The translations under genes and the position numbers were made by a program. The notes beneath the pieces are model-generated. The model did no database searches and was not told where the DNA came from. It saw only the letters and a program-made list of their open reading frames with translations. 64,000 bases of DNA from assembly GCA_000442125.1 (NCBI GenBank), contig KE546971.1:1428583-1492582 (forward strand), in the 5' to 3' direction. The stretch is from Opeltia flavorubescens (taxonomy: Eukaryota; Ascomycota; Lecanoromycetes; Teloschistales; Teloschistaceae). Below are positions 34,489-51,174 of the stretch, one piece after another. Numbering within the stretch: position 1 is the stretch's first letter; each line of letters starts with the position of its first letter.

Positions 34489-37244
34489 GAGAAAAAATCT
34501 CCGCGGTCAGTGTATGGTATTATTAGTATGATCCATGTAAGAGCGGCATATGTCTAGGCGTCATGATGAGGTACAAGCAGGTAAGACATAGCGTTGGCGT
34601 CGGCATCGGGGAGTAAACGACAAAATCGAGGACGTGAGGATGAAAGTTAGTATTGCGCCAAGCTGAATGATCGACGACTAGCCATATCAAGAACTATGAC
34701 GTGAACGCAGTAAAATAACTCGATGCTATTCTTTTTACACTGCAGTGTTAGTTTGCTAAGCGTTCTTCGTGCTCAGATCATGCAGATTAAACCACCGAGG
34801 TAAAATGATAGGAGATGAGATGCCGTTGGTGCGGAACCCTGAAGTCAACGGTCGAGACCATCTATCAAGTGGCAGTGCGAAGCCACCACTGTCGATCCAC
34901 AGATCGACAGCCTTGCATTAGCACAACTACCACGCCGTCCTGCTGGACCCCAAAGACCCTTAGAGAAAGCCACTTGAGGCTTGCGAAAGGTACATGTGCT
35001 GAGCAAGCCTAGGAAGTACTTGTCTGCATCCATCGCCGGCGCATATTGGCAAGCTGGTGAGAGGCAATATTGCTCTGATTTTCCCGGATAGACAGTTAAA
35101 TTCCTGGTAAGGCGAACAGACTATTCAATATATATCAGCATGACGTGTGGGTTGGAAGCGGAGGAATCCTCATATTGGTATCGAGATAAGAGTTCCTAGG
35201 AGGTATAAAGCTTTCAGAGCACTGCACCATTACTCGTCTCGGCGCAATTATTGCATGGAAGTGGCCGCCATGCACAAACCGCGAGAGCGGTACCTGACAT
35301 CCCACAGACCATGCTTCTGGGCCCGCTGCGCCAAGCGCATGTCACGGGCGCACGCTCCAGATGTGGCGTGTTGACTGATGTCACGGTTAAGGCGGCTTTA
35401 CGACTTCCACCCGTGGCCTTGGGTTACTACGATGGAAGGAGCCGCTACAGTACATATCGTGGACCCGGGAGTTTGGGCTTCCATGCAGACAACGTCGAAA
35501 TAGAAGCTTCAACAGATCGTTTCCTTTCGCATCTTGCATTCATCGAGATCTGGCTATTTATATGTCTCCCCTGTGCTGATGAACCTCGGAAGACTGGGGA
35601 AGCGGGAGATACTCGATATGATCGACAAAACTAAACCCGAACGTCCTGTCTCGATGCTTTTCTTAGAGTCCGACCATGCCATTGCAAGCACAACTGGCGA
35701 TCATCTTGACGAAAAAGTACAAGTCTTCCACAGCACTATCGCCTCGGGAATGATAACGCTCTGGGGACGGTGACTTGACAGCGCTACTGTCCTTCCGTAG
35801 CACATGGTACCTTAGTAGACTTGGGAAGGAGCCAGGAACACCGTTCCCTAATTTGGATCCACCATTGGAAGTCTCCAAATCAATTGATGCTGGTCTGCCA
35901 GTTTCCCGGATTGTACATCCCGCACACATAGTCACAGTGTCCGAGCTTTGCGCCTTTACCTAATCCAAATCTCTGAGGTGAAGTACTACGCCTCAGTGGA
36001 TAAGGCTCGAGGGGTTTAAAGTTAAGGGGCCGGTGGCTTTGAATGCGGGAGCAGGTCCTTTCGTGATGTGATTGGGTGGTCCCCAGACGAAACAGCGTTG
36101 GTGAAGCTTGGGGGTGGAGTGGTCCAAGGTACCGCTAGCCGGCTAGGATCATGGGAAGGTTTGTGCCGGAGGGATGCCCGGTATGCACAAACAAGGTCTG
36201 CTATCTGACAATGGACTGCATGGGAGGAGCCAACCAAGGATCGATGCAATCTAGAAGGATCGTGGCTGGATTCGACGCCCACTCGCCACTAATCCCTGCT
36301 TGCTATCGACAACCAAGACTAGAGTACCCCTACTCTATCCTCCTTTGTTCCTTTCCATCATCTCCCGCGACTACTGCTGCTAACAAACACTCCAACCCCG
36401 GCCCCCACAGAACTCCGTAGTCCATAATGAGCTTCATGGCCAGAGCCTGGCATCATGGTAGACTTCGAGCGGTGTTTGTTCTGCTTAACGTAAGAGCAAG
36501 AGTCAAATTGCAAGAGCCTGATAACGCGTATTCGCTTCTTGGTCAGCTCCTGAAGAAGAAGCACACCACCTTCGCCTGCATCGAATCCCAAGTTGTCAAA
36601 TCTACATATGCAGTTCCTTGCAGCCAATCAGCCCAAGTACATGACTTTCGCCACCGTTGTTTGAAGCAATTGGGCTGGCCCTTGATCTACCTCCAACGGT
36701 CGATAGTGCCCAGGGTCTTCAAGCTTGTCATCACGACGATCCCTCTTCTATTTATGTTCTCTTGATCGCTCCTGCCAGTCTGCATCCCATTCGTCTGCTT
36801 TTGTTTAACCTACCTGTCAAGCTTGGTCCTCCGATCTTCTTTCCTTTCCTCATCAGTCGCTTGCAGACGCCTAAGCGACCTTGGTGTTCTTCTCATATCC
36901 AATCGCCAGCTTTCCACCCATCTCTACGGCTTGTATCCGAATCTTTCTTACTCTTTTCGGCCACATAGATCGGGCTTCTTACTACTCTCGCCAGTTCATC
37001 ATACTCAAAGTTCCCGTCCGGGTCGACAGCTTTCCGATCATTGCCACATCCAGAGTTCAGCTCTGCCGATTGTCAGGAGGTTTGGGAAGGAAGGGAGCTC
37101 TTGACATAAGGTACCTTTCTTCCAATATCACATACATCACATGTTCCACAAAGAAGTTGAGATCTTGGGTCAATCGAGACTAACATGCAGGTGGTCTGGG
37201 TCCAGCACTGGTCCTATCTTCCCGTGATTGTCGAGGATATAGGT
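34489..37244. other. 2.8 kb without a confident gene
   Basis: The longest gene-poor stretch in the window. 36.3-36.95 kb is pyrimidine-rich on the plus strand and probably belongs to the promoter and leader of the YTH gene. Between 35.2 and 36.0 kb three plus-strand frames follow one another (about 127, 79 and 62 codons, in different frames); I recognise none. They could be chance frames, unseen exons, or a decayed gene. No tRNA or repeat family recognised. Confidence 0.35.
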
Positions 37245-39389
37245 ATGAGCAATGGTCGACAGTCCCAAGGGAGAATACCTTCAACACAGCACCCATCTGA
37301 GTACAACTTCCATCAGAACGAGAACGACAGGCCTCTATCAACATGTATGTCTATTCCATCTCCACGGCCATTTCTATACTCCCCTCCATCTGACGAACAT
37401 CGTAGCGAAAGCACAGAACAATATCCCACACCAGTCGTTTGTAACAGCACCAGGTTTCGCTCCTCAGACGTCACTCAAACCTGATACGATGTCAAATATG
37501 CCAGGACAACAAGCGACGCCGTATGGCCAAGGGCGAGAACAGGCTGCTGGTGCATTCAGCATGTCTGTGGTCGGAGAGAGTCTCCCCGACTACATGCATC
37601 CTCAGGACGAAGTCGAACGACGTGCAAGTGGTTCTAGCGCTACGCTCCACCAACAATCTCCGTCTCCTTTTGCCAGCCAAACACCGATGACGAATCCCGG
37701 GTACGGCATGTACGCACCTCAGTATGCGACACCATACCAACAAGCGGCTGCGAACGCTCAGGCATTCTCGTTGTCTCAATTGAACCAACCATCTCCGAGT
37801 CCTGGGTCAAATCCTATCCATCAACAGTATCAAGGCCATACTTATTATCCAAGTCAGCAACCGCAACAGTACATACTCTATCCCGGTCAGTACGGCCAAG
37901 CTGGTCAGTCTCATCAACCGCTGCCAGCCGCATTCGCCCATTCGTACAGCCGTGGGTCGAATCCTGCTTTCGGTGTTGGCCCACCTCAACACGTTTCGGA
38001 TCTTACCGGAATACCAGGCAGAGTCTCTCAATATGGCGGATTCTCGGCTGGGGGTCCTATGAACTATGGTTATGGAAGTGGAACTCCTTTTTCGAGATCT
38101 GGAGTCATCCAAGGTAAAACTAGACTTCGAAATGCTTGCCTGTAATGAACTAATCCAACTCGTCTCGAAATAGGAAGTAGGGGAGGCAATGCTTCTAAGC
38201 CGACCCCGGGTCCGATTCCCTCATCTCCAAGAGGCCCACCTCGAAAACCGAAACAATCAGGGCACGCTCTGTGGGTTGGCAACCTGCCTTCAGGGACCAG
38301 AATCATTGATCTCAAGGACCACTTTTCCCGAGAAGCTACCAAGACAATAGAAAGTGTTTTCCTAATCTCGAAAAGTAACTGTGCATTTGTCAATTACCGG
38401 TCCGATGAGACATGTGCTTCGGCAATGACGAGGTTTCATGATTCGAGGTTCCACGGCGTTCGGTTGGTTTGTCGCCTCAGGAAGACAGCCGCAGCCCCCG
38501 GGACAGGAATTCCTACAGGCCCTGCCTCCTTGCTGTCCACCATCGCCCCTTCCCAGTCAGCGATCGAATCGATCAGGCAGAATCGAGAGGTATCGAGCCG
38601 AGCGGAAGCCCTGGCGCAAGAAGAAGGCAAAGAACCAGGTCAAGCTCTACCAATGGGATCTGACAAGTTCTTCATCATGAAGAGCCTTACGGTTGAGGAT
38701 ATGGAGCTCAGTGTACGGAACAACATATGGGCGACACAAGCACATAACGAGGAAGCGCTGAACAAAGCATTCGAGGTAGGTAGCATTGTCCATCCAGCCA
38801 GAGGTCACTAACAGGAGCCTAGACCGCTGAGAACGTCTACCTTATTTTCTCAGCCAATAAGTCGGGTGAATACTTTGGTTATGCTCGCATGGCATCTCCA
38901 ATCACGGAAGAAGTCGCCGAGAGCCTTGATTGGGCCCCGAAGCCCGATACGGTCGTGAACGACCCAGAACTACCACGCGCTATACCCACACCAGCGACCG
39001 AGTGGGCACCAAAGGGCCATATTATCGACGATTCAGCTCGTGGCACAATATTCTGGGAAGCTGACCCTGTCGACATTGACCCGGCCGACAGTGGCGAAAC
39101 TGACAGAGTGGACGATCCTGAGCATCCAGATACTGTTGAAGAGGTTGACGAACCTTCGGGGGCGCAAGCCTTCGGCAAACCCTTCAAGATCGAGTGGTTG
39201 ACGACAAACCGACTCCCGTTCTATCGCACAAGGGGGCTGAGAAACCCTTGGAACGCCAACCGAGAAGTCAAGATTGCAAGAGATGGAACCGAGCTCGAGA
39301 CGAGTGTCGGGAGGAGATTACTGCAGATGTTCCATAGGGCGACGAACGAACCAGCGCCCGTTCAGGGTGGGTGGCCTACCGCAAGGTAG
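37245..39389 (+). CDS. RRM and YTH domain RNA-binding protein (m6A reader type)
   Basis: Exons 37245-37344, 37406-38113, 38174-38775 and 38823-39389 give 658 residues. The N-terminal 290 residues are Q/P/S/Y-rich. An RRM spans about 300-370 (HALWVGNLPSGTRIIDL, NCAFVNYRSDETCASAM). The YTH domain runs from about 430 to 645: KFFIMKSLTVEDMELSVRNN, IWATQAHNEEALNKAF, VYLIFSANKSGEYFGYARM, then FKIEWLTTNRLPFYRTRGLR and NPWNANREVKIARDGTE. These pieces align with human YTHDC1; the tryptophan of NNIW and the one in GTIFWEAD correspond to cage positions that hold the methyl group of m6A. Two acidic insertions split the core. The start ATG (MSNGRQSQG) joins in frame after the first intron. Confidence 0.88.
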
Positions 39390-40574
39390 ACCTGATTTAT
39401 CACGCTGGAATGTATTTTCTAAAGGGGAAACTGGCGGGTCCGGCTTTCCCTGGAAATCTTTTCTAATTACTTTTGACATTCAATTCTATGTCACGACTGA
39501 CACGAAAGCAACGATTGATTCTGACGAAAGGAAAAGTACGGATGGATAAAAGACGTGTTTTTGTTTTGTTGGAGATGTTTAATTTCAAGGGCGGAAAAGT
39601 ACAAATAATTCAATTTGAAGGGGGGTTTGGAGATGATATACGGTTTGATGGCGGTTGGAAAGGGAGAGGAGATTTAATCTAGATGTAATCCATGTACTGA
39701 TTAAGTGGTGTGTGGAGATTGAAGAAAGAATACATAAGATCAACTTTATTGTTCATATTTTCAGATGAAGATAGAAGAACGAGGCTCAAATATTCAACAA
39801 GGCATTTGTACAAACATGTCAATGCCAGTCATTAATCTAATATATTGCCTGCGACGGGTCTAGTATTTTTTGGCCCCCGATTCTTCCACTCGGATTTCGG
39901 TGCGGGTCCTCAGGATAGACATTTGTTATGTTGTAAAGGGAAGTGAATGCTCTCGGATTTTGAAATGGCAAGGGAGAAAAAACCGGGTCTTCAATGGCGT
40001 TGATTATTCTTCCCGATTTTCGTTCATAAACTTTCTTGTCTACGCTTGTCCCAGTTGTCGGAGGTTGAAATGGGGCTGAGAGACAGACGGAAGATCCTGC
40101 ATTATTCTTGATATTGCTTGTTTTTTCTAAGGTATACCCAGGATCTACGCTACAAATTTGGACGCATATGCGATATACTAGGTTTTTGAATCTCAGGACA
40201 TTCTCTAATTTCATTATTGTGAAAGAATGGTTGGAAGTTGTGTGTCTATTTTACATTTTTCGGAATTAGATATCTCCGCACGGAAGCTATTGAAGATATC
40301 AATGATGATTTGGCTTTCTCAAGGATCTGCAAGTATCTTGAATACTTAATGAACACATGATGATTGATCCAAAATGATAAGAACGAGATCTTGCGGTCCA
40401 ATTGATGTTGAGTTACTTTAACATGTATGTATGATCTCTATTTTTTTTTATATATTATATCGGAATTAGGAATACGTATCTCTATTGTCTCATCTTCGGA
40501 GTCTACTTACAGGGCTGACACCAGGGGCGTTGCTGAAGATACTGGGTAGTCTGATTATAAGAAAAGCCAAATCG
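39390..40574. other. Convergent intergenic region, AT-rich, with one doubtful ORF
   Basis: About 1.2 kb between the stops of the YTH gene and ERG11. Noticeably A/T-rich with T and A runs around 40440. Both 3' UTRs are expected. The only long frame is the doubtful minus-strand ORF at 39837-40214, listed separately. Confidence 0.4.
39837..40214 (-). CDS. Doubtful hypothetical ORF, 125 codons
   Basis: An ATG-initiated frame in an AT-rich intergenic region. The product (starting MKLENVLRFKNLVYR) has no motif, signal peptide or membrane segment I can name. It lies where 3' UTRs of two convergent genes are expected. It may be chance; transcript evidence or conservation would be needed to keep it. 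Confidence 0.15.
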   Translation of the reverse strand: MKLENVLRFKNLVYRICVQICSVDPGYTLEKTSNIKNNAGSSVCLSAPFQPPTTGTSVDKKVYERKSGRIINAIEDPVFSPLPFQNPRAFTSLYNITNVYPEDPHRNPSGRIGGQKILDPSQAIY

Positions 40575-42377
<1,803 letters not shown>

Positions 42378-42897
42378 GGGAAGGAAGTTCTGCAGGTACA
42401 AGCTACCGAGCGGTCGACGACGCCCTCAAAATCTGCACAGCGAGATGGCGCAGAGGGCGAATAATTTAAGAAAGGTGACGACGAATGTTTAGCACTAGGA
42501 CTAATGCAGGTCCAAGTGTGGGCCAACCAAGAGAAAGAATTCTACAAGTGATTTGACGCTGCCACGCAATCGCAATCCCGGAAGCTGATCTTCCGAGCCT
42601 TGGCGATTTGCTCTCTTAAGCCAATCATGAGAGGGGCAATTCGATGACAGTTATCTCAGGGTGAGAGTCAGAGGAAGGATAACATACGACGAGATCCAAC
42701 ATTCATGTAAAGCATCAAGTCTCTCTAAACTCGAAGTTGAATCTATTTCCTTCCAATCAAAGTAAAACCACATATCCAGATCCTCTTTTCCACAATATCA
42801 GCTGAATCACTTTTAATTCGTCCAGATACAAATATCGTTCCACCCCTTCCTTCAGAATATTCTGATGATTCCTCTTACGAAATGAGAGCGTATCGAG
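42378..42897. promoter_or_regulatory. Promoter of ERG11 and 3' side of the Chk2-like gene
   Basis: 520 bp between tandem minus-strand genes. On the minus strand a TCGTATG (42683-42689) resembles the Upc2-type sterol element core TCGTATA with one mismatch. A CTCACCCTGA-like string sits near 42655-42665, partly like an SREBP site. Neither match is strong enough to claim regulation. Confidence 0.3.
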
Positions 42898-45359
<2,462 letters not shown>

Positions 45360-45843
45360 TTCTCTTATTAGGTGTGAGACCGAAACAAATAGTCCTAATA
45401 AAAAGCGTCGAAAATGATATAGGTCTAGCGGAGTAAAACTAAGATCACGAGGTGGAAGCCTTAAAAGCGACCAGGGCGGGTTAATTTACTGCATTGTGTT
45501 GTATGTCGATCTGGTGGTGAAGCCCCTAGATGACAGAAGGAACACCTTTTCGGATACAACACAGAGATTACGAATAGATAAGAATTAAAAATTGAAAATT
45601 AGGTAAATGATGCAGATAGCTCGACGAGATAGTAGAACAGACTCGAGGATATGCTCCCGTCAAGACGAGAAACACAAAATGCCCGCTATAACCCGCCAAG
45701 CTTTCGATGATCGCAGGGGTTTGAAGATCGACCGGAAAGACGTTCCGCTAAGTAAATCCACCACACGGCTTCCAGTGTTCTATGCGTGTGTTCCACGTTA
45801 AACCATATCTTCATGAGCAATATATGTACAGATAATATAAGCC
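45360..45843. promoter_or_regulatory. Intergenic, promoter of the Chk2-like kinase
   Basis: 484 bp between two minus-strand genes. It should contain the 3' UTR of the exchanger on its left and the promoter of the kinase on the right in transcription order. No gene seen. Confidence 0.4.
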
Positions 45844-48800
45844 TCAGGAAATATCCCAGCCCCAACCCATCACTTCTACTAATACATTGCCCACAGTACT
45901 TGCAGTCCAAAGAACCACCAACGCCCAACCTACCCTTCGATCCATTCTCCATTTATTTAGTGGTACGACCAGGAGTAGGCCCAACAGTGTTATCACCAAT
46001 GTTATACCGCTTATGACGAGAGTGGGATTGATCTCGATTTGGTACGGCTTGTAGTGTATCGGTCGATCTGGGTGCTTATCGTGCTTATGGCGGCCATCTC
46101 GAATCGTCATGTATAAACCACTGAGACCAATGCCGAGCAGAATATTAAGCATGGGACCTCCAAAGCATGCACTCAAGGCCATGACCGGGAATCCAAGTCG
46201 AGCCACTGTAATATCAGCCACAAGATCGCCCAAAGAATTGCCGACGGCGAAGATGGTAAGACCAAGTATTGCGTCACTTATCCCAAGGATAACTCCGAAA
46301 GCCTTTAGGACTCCAACAACTTCGTTCGCTATCGTAGATATCCAAGCGATGCTAACAATGAACCCGAAGAAGCATAAAAGATATCGGCGCCGTGGAGGTT
46401 CTGATGGTGAAGTAAACAAGACTAGAAGAGCAAAGACGACCAAAGACGCAATGAGAGAGTAGAGGCAGGGAAGGAGAAGATGGCGAAAATCAAGATCATC
46501 GTCCATGTTCGCCCATACCAGTAAGACAATGAATAGAGGAGCGGTAAACAGTTGGGTCGCGACAAGCCAGCGATTCCATTCCTTCGGTGAAGAGGCTTCT
46601 GAATCTTTCGTTCCTTGTTCAGTTGGGGCTGCTAGATGAGTTGAGCTTTGCCGATGTGGTAGCGGCCGAGCCTTTGCTTGCCCATTAAGCGAGGGAAGAT
46701 CCGATGGACTATCGTTGATCTGAATACTAGGAGAGATAGGCGGATGGTTGCTATTTGAATCAACGTTCAGCTTCTGAGCTATGCGTCCAGTCGCCTCTCC
46801 ATTGCTTGTGAGACTAGGGCTATCTGGAGGCAACAGGGCAGTTGGACGAGAGTGGGAGCGAGCATGCTCAGGGCTGAGAAGCCCAGGATCAGGATCCAAG
46901 GTATCTGGTACTTCGTCATCCGTCTGAGACTCTACGACGGGAAGAGTGACTGCAAGAAGAAACACGCTCGGCGCTGAAACGATGCCGAGCAGCTTTTCCC
47001 ACCAATTCTTATCATGCCATGAGTAAAGGGTCGGAAAGAGGGTAGATATTAGGACTTGCGGAGGCGGTAGAGCCTTGTAAGGCCACCATGCAATGGGCTT
47101 TTCATCAACATCTGAAGTCATTCGTTGATTGTACGTTGACTCGGACCCGATGCTAGGAGGCGGCAGGCGGATGCTTGGCGCCCGAGATCGGGATATAAAG
47201 CTAGGGTCGTCGTGATACTCAGGAAAAGGTGAAGCGGGACTTGAAAGCTGGGTACCAGAAGATCTCCTTGACAATGAGATATGCGGTATTTTTGGTGAGC
47301 TAGGTGATTGCGGATACTCTAGGGGAGAGCTGACAAGGACTTGAGGATTGCTAGTATGCTGTGTATTCCCACTCTGTGTAAGAGCGCTCTCCGCAGGGGG
47401 CGCAAGGAGATTTGCTGATGAGCCTCCAGTTGTGCGATTCATTGGAGCAGGGCTTGTAGAAAAGTAGCCAAACTCGGTCTCTCTACCAGAAGGGGAGCGC
47501 TCCGTTGACCTGGCTCTGGAGCGTTCTTGTGGTTGGAACATGTTTACGTCTAGACGTAGGCCACTTGCGTCATTTGCAGATACTGCTCGAACACGAGTTG
47601 GGGGGTTGTTTTGACCGTTGTCTGTGGTAGGCCCTATCAAGTCATTCGCCGCGTTATGAGCATCCACAAAATCATAGCTGATTTCGGGATTCGAAGCTGT
47701 CGACATGCGGTCTTGCTGCTGCGAAGTTGTGTAATTCGGATCGTCCGAGTAGCGGCGGGAATCGAGTGGAATGGTCTGAATGTTTCTTGACTTCTCAAGT
47801 GACGAAAGGACTGCTCGGAACTCCAAAGCACCAACCAGACTAGGCCGTATGGGATTTGCGGTATTGCGCCTTTGGCCTCTGGGTGGTCGACTGACTCGCA
47901 TGTTGCTACTGATTTCAGCCATCCAGTGGCCTCTGGTTTCCTCGTCGATGTCCTCATTCATAGCTTGAAGTAAGGGACTGTTGCCTCTTTCTAAGGCGGC
48001 GAAGTCTTCAGCAGAGACTCCACGGGAAGGTCGTCTGCTGCCTCCCGCCTGTCGATCCTCGTCGTCATCAAGGAAAGGTTCAAACTCTGTTTCGTTGGAT
48101 TCTGGTACGAGGAAGTGTCCCCGGGCTGCGTATTCCTGCTCCTGTCTGCGTCGTCTCTGTCCCAGATACCAATGCCAAACGAATACTGTGATGACGTAGA
48201 ATACGTAGAAAGCGACCATGACCGCGCATTCCCACAAGTGCAGGTGACCGTCGGCGAGGAAGACCATGCTGAAACATGCGGCGACGAGAAAGAAGCCGAC
48301 ATCTCGGAAAAAGCTCTTTCTGGCCACTTTGAAAGGACGCACGATTGCCATTGATCCAGCCACCACTGCTGTAATGAATCCTGCCGCTCCGATGAGCTCA
48401 CCTACGGCTAAGCTGCCACTATGTGTTTTGATTGCTGCAAACGTGGAGAAGACGTCGGGACTGCCGTTTCCGAATGCAAGAAAGGTGACGCCGGCCATGC
48501 TCTCGCTCATGCCAAGGATGCTGGCAATTGTTCCCAGATTGATGCAGAAAAAGTCGCTTGCGGCGATGCCTATCGTGCTGAAAAGAAGGCCGAGCCATAT
48601 CACCAGAAGAATGAAGGCGAAAGGTTTCGCCTTCGGTAAGCGGCAATAGTAGAGTTGCAGGTAAGAAAAGAGGCCAGCTTCTTCATCAGGACAATTGGCG
48701 CGCACAAAAGCACATTGATCTTTCGCTGTATGTACTAGACGACACTGCGCGAGTTTGTCAATACCAGTCATGTTCGACCAAAGGCATGCATCCTAACTCA

Positions 48801-49032
48801 CTTCTAAATCTCGCTTCTTGTGCTGGGCTTCGAATGGACCTTCCGTTGTCCTACGTCGCAAATGGGATTCCTCAGCAATAACCGGTGTACCATAGTCGCC
48901 CCGCCATGAAGCCCAGACCGCAAAGATGGATACAATGAAGACGACAGCGAAAAAGGCTCGCGCGCCAGCATATCGACGCTTATTACGAGCCGCGGTCGAG
49001 GTCATATGTCGCACTGGAAATCTCCGCTCCAT
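45844..49032 (-). CDS. Sodium/calcium exchanger family (CaCA, NCX/NCLX-like) protein
   Basis: Exons 49032-48802 and 48744-45844 (57 bp intron) give 1043 residues. One membrane segment lies near 26-42, then two clusters of membrane helices at about 90-240 and 720-1040 flank a long, serine-rich cytosolic loop. The alpha-repeats are clear: GVTFLAFGNGSPDVFSTF in the first cluster and IFAVGNSLGDLVADITVARL in the second. GNGxPD and GNSxGD are the ion-binding signatures of the family. The region CRLVHTAKDQCAFVRANCPD just after the splice is typical of fungal YDL206W-like members. It probably exchanges Ca2+ for Na+ or H+ across an organelle membrane; which membrane is not shown. It is divergent from the dipeptidase gene. 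Confidence 0.87.
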
Positions 49033-49380
49033 CTTCTATGCATGATGTTTTGTATTTTGTTTGACGTGAGAATAGACGATCCCGGGCGCCTTCAGGATCC
49101 GGAATGAGGTTTTAAAGGATATACCGGTGAAGTGGCAGCGTTGCAAACCGGGCTGATTACTTTAGGCACTTGTTTTCCGCAGCTGCTCCGGTGACGTACC
49201 TTTGGTTTCCATCATAGATAAATTGCGTACAGCTAGTGGCTTGATATTGCCCTTTCGGACAGAAGATGTCGGATTGCATCATCAACATATGAGCCTGTAA
49301 TTATTCTACACTACGCATAGACCGATACCTAAATAATCTTCCGTTCTTTTTTAAAATTTATGGTCCCATGAATTCTCGTG
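49033..49380. promoter_or_regulatory. Divergent promoter, exchanger / dipeptidase
   Basis: 348 bp between the start codons of the two genes. No obvious TATA box; an A/T-rich stretch lies near 49345-49360. No other gene seen. Confidence 0.4.
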
Positions 49381-51173
49381 ATGCCTTCAGAGTCAGACCC
49401 TTTGCTTCCACAATACCCTTCTACGCCAGAAATCAGTGGTAGTGGCTTTGGTCGCAAGCCACGGCTTCAAAGTGATCAAGCACATGTCGTTCAGGATACA
49501 GATAATGATAAAGAAAATACCAGAGGCTTGCGTGATCCCAGCGCAAGCCCATCACCATTGCGCATCATCTTGATACTATTCACATCTGTGGTTGGGCTGG
49601 GACTAGTGATATCTTTCCTCTCATCTGATGGCTTTCGTGGGAGATGGAAATTACCAAGCACCCCGGGTACTTCTCCCGACACAAGCTTAGTGGAAAGGGT
49701 TGATAAGATATTGTCGGAGAACCCTCTTTTTGGTACTTCACTCTGAATATGTCGATAAGGAACATGCTCAAGCAAGCGTAGATGGGCATAATGACCTTGC
49801 GATCTTGATTCGATTTCTCTATGATAACCGAATCTATGACCCTGCATTCACCAAACCTTTCGAGGAGGGTGGATTGAAAATGCATGTCGATCTACCGCGA
49901 CTGAAGGCAGGCGGGGTAGGAGCGACATTCTGGTCAGCCTTTGTCCCCTGTCCTACCAATGGTACGGACTTCTCGGATGGGGCATACGTCCAATGTAAGA
50001 CACCCCTCCCACGACCTGCATCCAAATGCAGGTCGTATCGTCATATCGACTCCTTGTCCTAATAGAACACATTGGCTGACAAGACCAGCCGTGTCGATGA
50101 CAATGTCCCAGATTGATCTCTTGCGTCGCTTGGCTGCTGCATATCCTCAAGTGATCTCGTCGCCAGATCTGAACAGTAGCAGCGCTGAAGCTGCATTCCA
50201 TCGTGATCACTTACTAATCTCGCCGATTGGTATAGAAGGTTTGCACCAAATCGGTAATCTCTTCTCCAATTTACGGCTCTATTTCTCCCTGGGAGTCAGA
50301 TATGCCACGTTGACTCACAATTGCCATAACGCGTTTGCGGATGCGGCACTCGTGAGTAATGCTTCCGGCACCACTGTGGCAGCTGGTCCGTATTGGGGCG
50401 GCGTCAGCGAGAAAGGAAAGATTTTGGTGAAAGAGATGAATCGGCTTGGCATGCTCGTCGATCTTGCGTAAGTATTTTTCCGAGTGATGAATCCCCAAAG
50501 TAGACTATCTTATGAGTCCCGAGATATGTGCTCGCTCTGTCCGGTTACTCCAATGGGAAACGCTAACTCCGAAATTCACTTCAGACACGTGAGTAAGGAC
50601 ACGATGATGGATGTTTTGGGCGGTCGGCCGGAAAAATGGACTGGCAGCAGAGCTCCGGTAATATTCAGCCATAGCTCTGCGTTTGAGCTTTGCCCTCATC
50701 CGAGAAACGTGCCCGACGATGTTCTTGAGCTTGTCAAGAAGACGAATTCCGTTGTCATGGTTAACTTTTCTCCGGACTTTATCTCTTGCGTACCTTCAGA
50801 TTCAGCAACAGGCCTACCTGAGCTCTATCCTCCGAACTCGACGTTACATCAAGTAGCGAGACATATCAAATACATCGGGGATTTGATAGGCTATGATCAC
50901 GTAGGGTTAGGAAGTGACTTCGACGGTATATTCACAACACCCAAAGGTCTGGAAGACGTGAGCAAATTCCCAGATCTTGTTCTTGAATTGTTGGAAATGG
51001 GTATAAGTGATGATGATGCGGCTAAGCTGGTTGGTGGGAATACGCTTCGAGTGTGGAGAGATGTCGAAGCTGTATCTTCACAGATGCAGGCTGAGGGTGC
51101 GCTACCTGCGGAGGACAAACTTGGGAAGTTGGTTGTGCAAGGGGGTCCTCCTGATGTCGATGAGCTTCGTTAA
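49381..51173 (+). CDS. Membrane dipeptidase, peptidase family M19
   Basis: Exons 49381-49732, 49782-49994, 50089-50467 and 50585-51173 give 510 residues. The first ATG is used; the codon before it is GTG. A hydrophobic segment (LRIILILFTSVVGLGLVISFL, about 60-80) makes it a type II membrane protein with the enzyme outside. Family M19 zinc ligands appear in order: DGHNDL (restored by the first splice), GIEGLHQIGN, DLAHVS (restored by the third splice), FSHSSAF and the late DFDG. VRYATLTHNCHNAF is also typical. The enzyme cleaves dipeptides with broad specificity; in fungi homologues occur both as housekeeping genes and in gliotoxin-type clusters. No cluster partners are nearby, so a housekeeping role is more likely. 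Introns 2 and 3 are long (94 and 117 bp). Confidence 0.9.
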
Positions 51174-51174
51174 A

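Noticed and set aside
36022-36282. Minus-strand frame with SHDPSRL twice
   Set aside because: Two copies of a seven-residue string in a short frame with no other support; probably chance in the YTH gene upstream region.
49381-51173. Gliotoxin-type secondary metabolite cluster around the dipeptidase and P450
   Set aside because: The P450 is CYP51 of sterol synthesis and the neighbours are a checkpoint kinase, an ion exchanger, ADE8 and ECM29. No synthase or methyltransferase is present.
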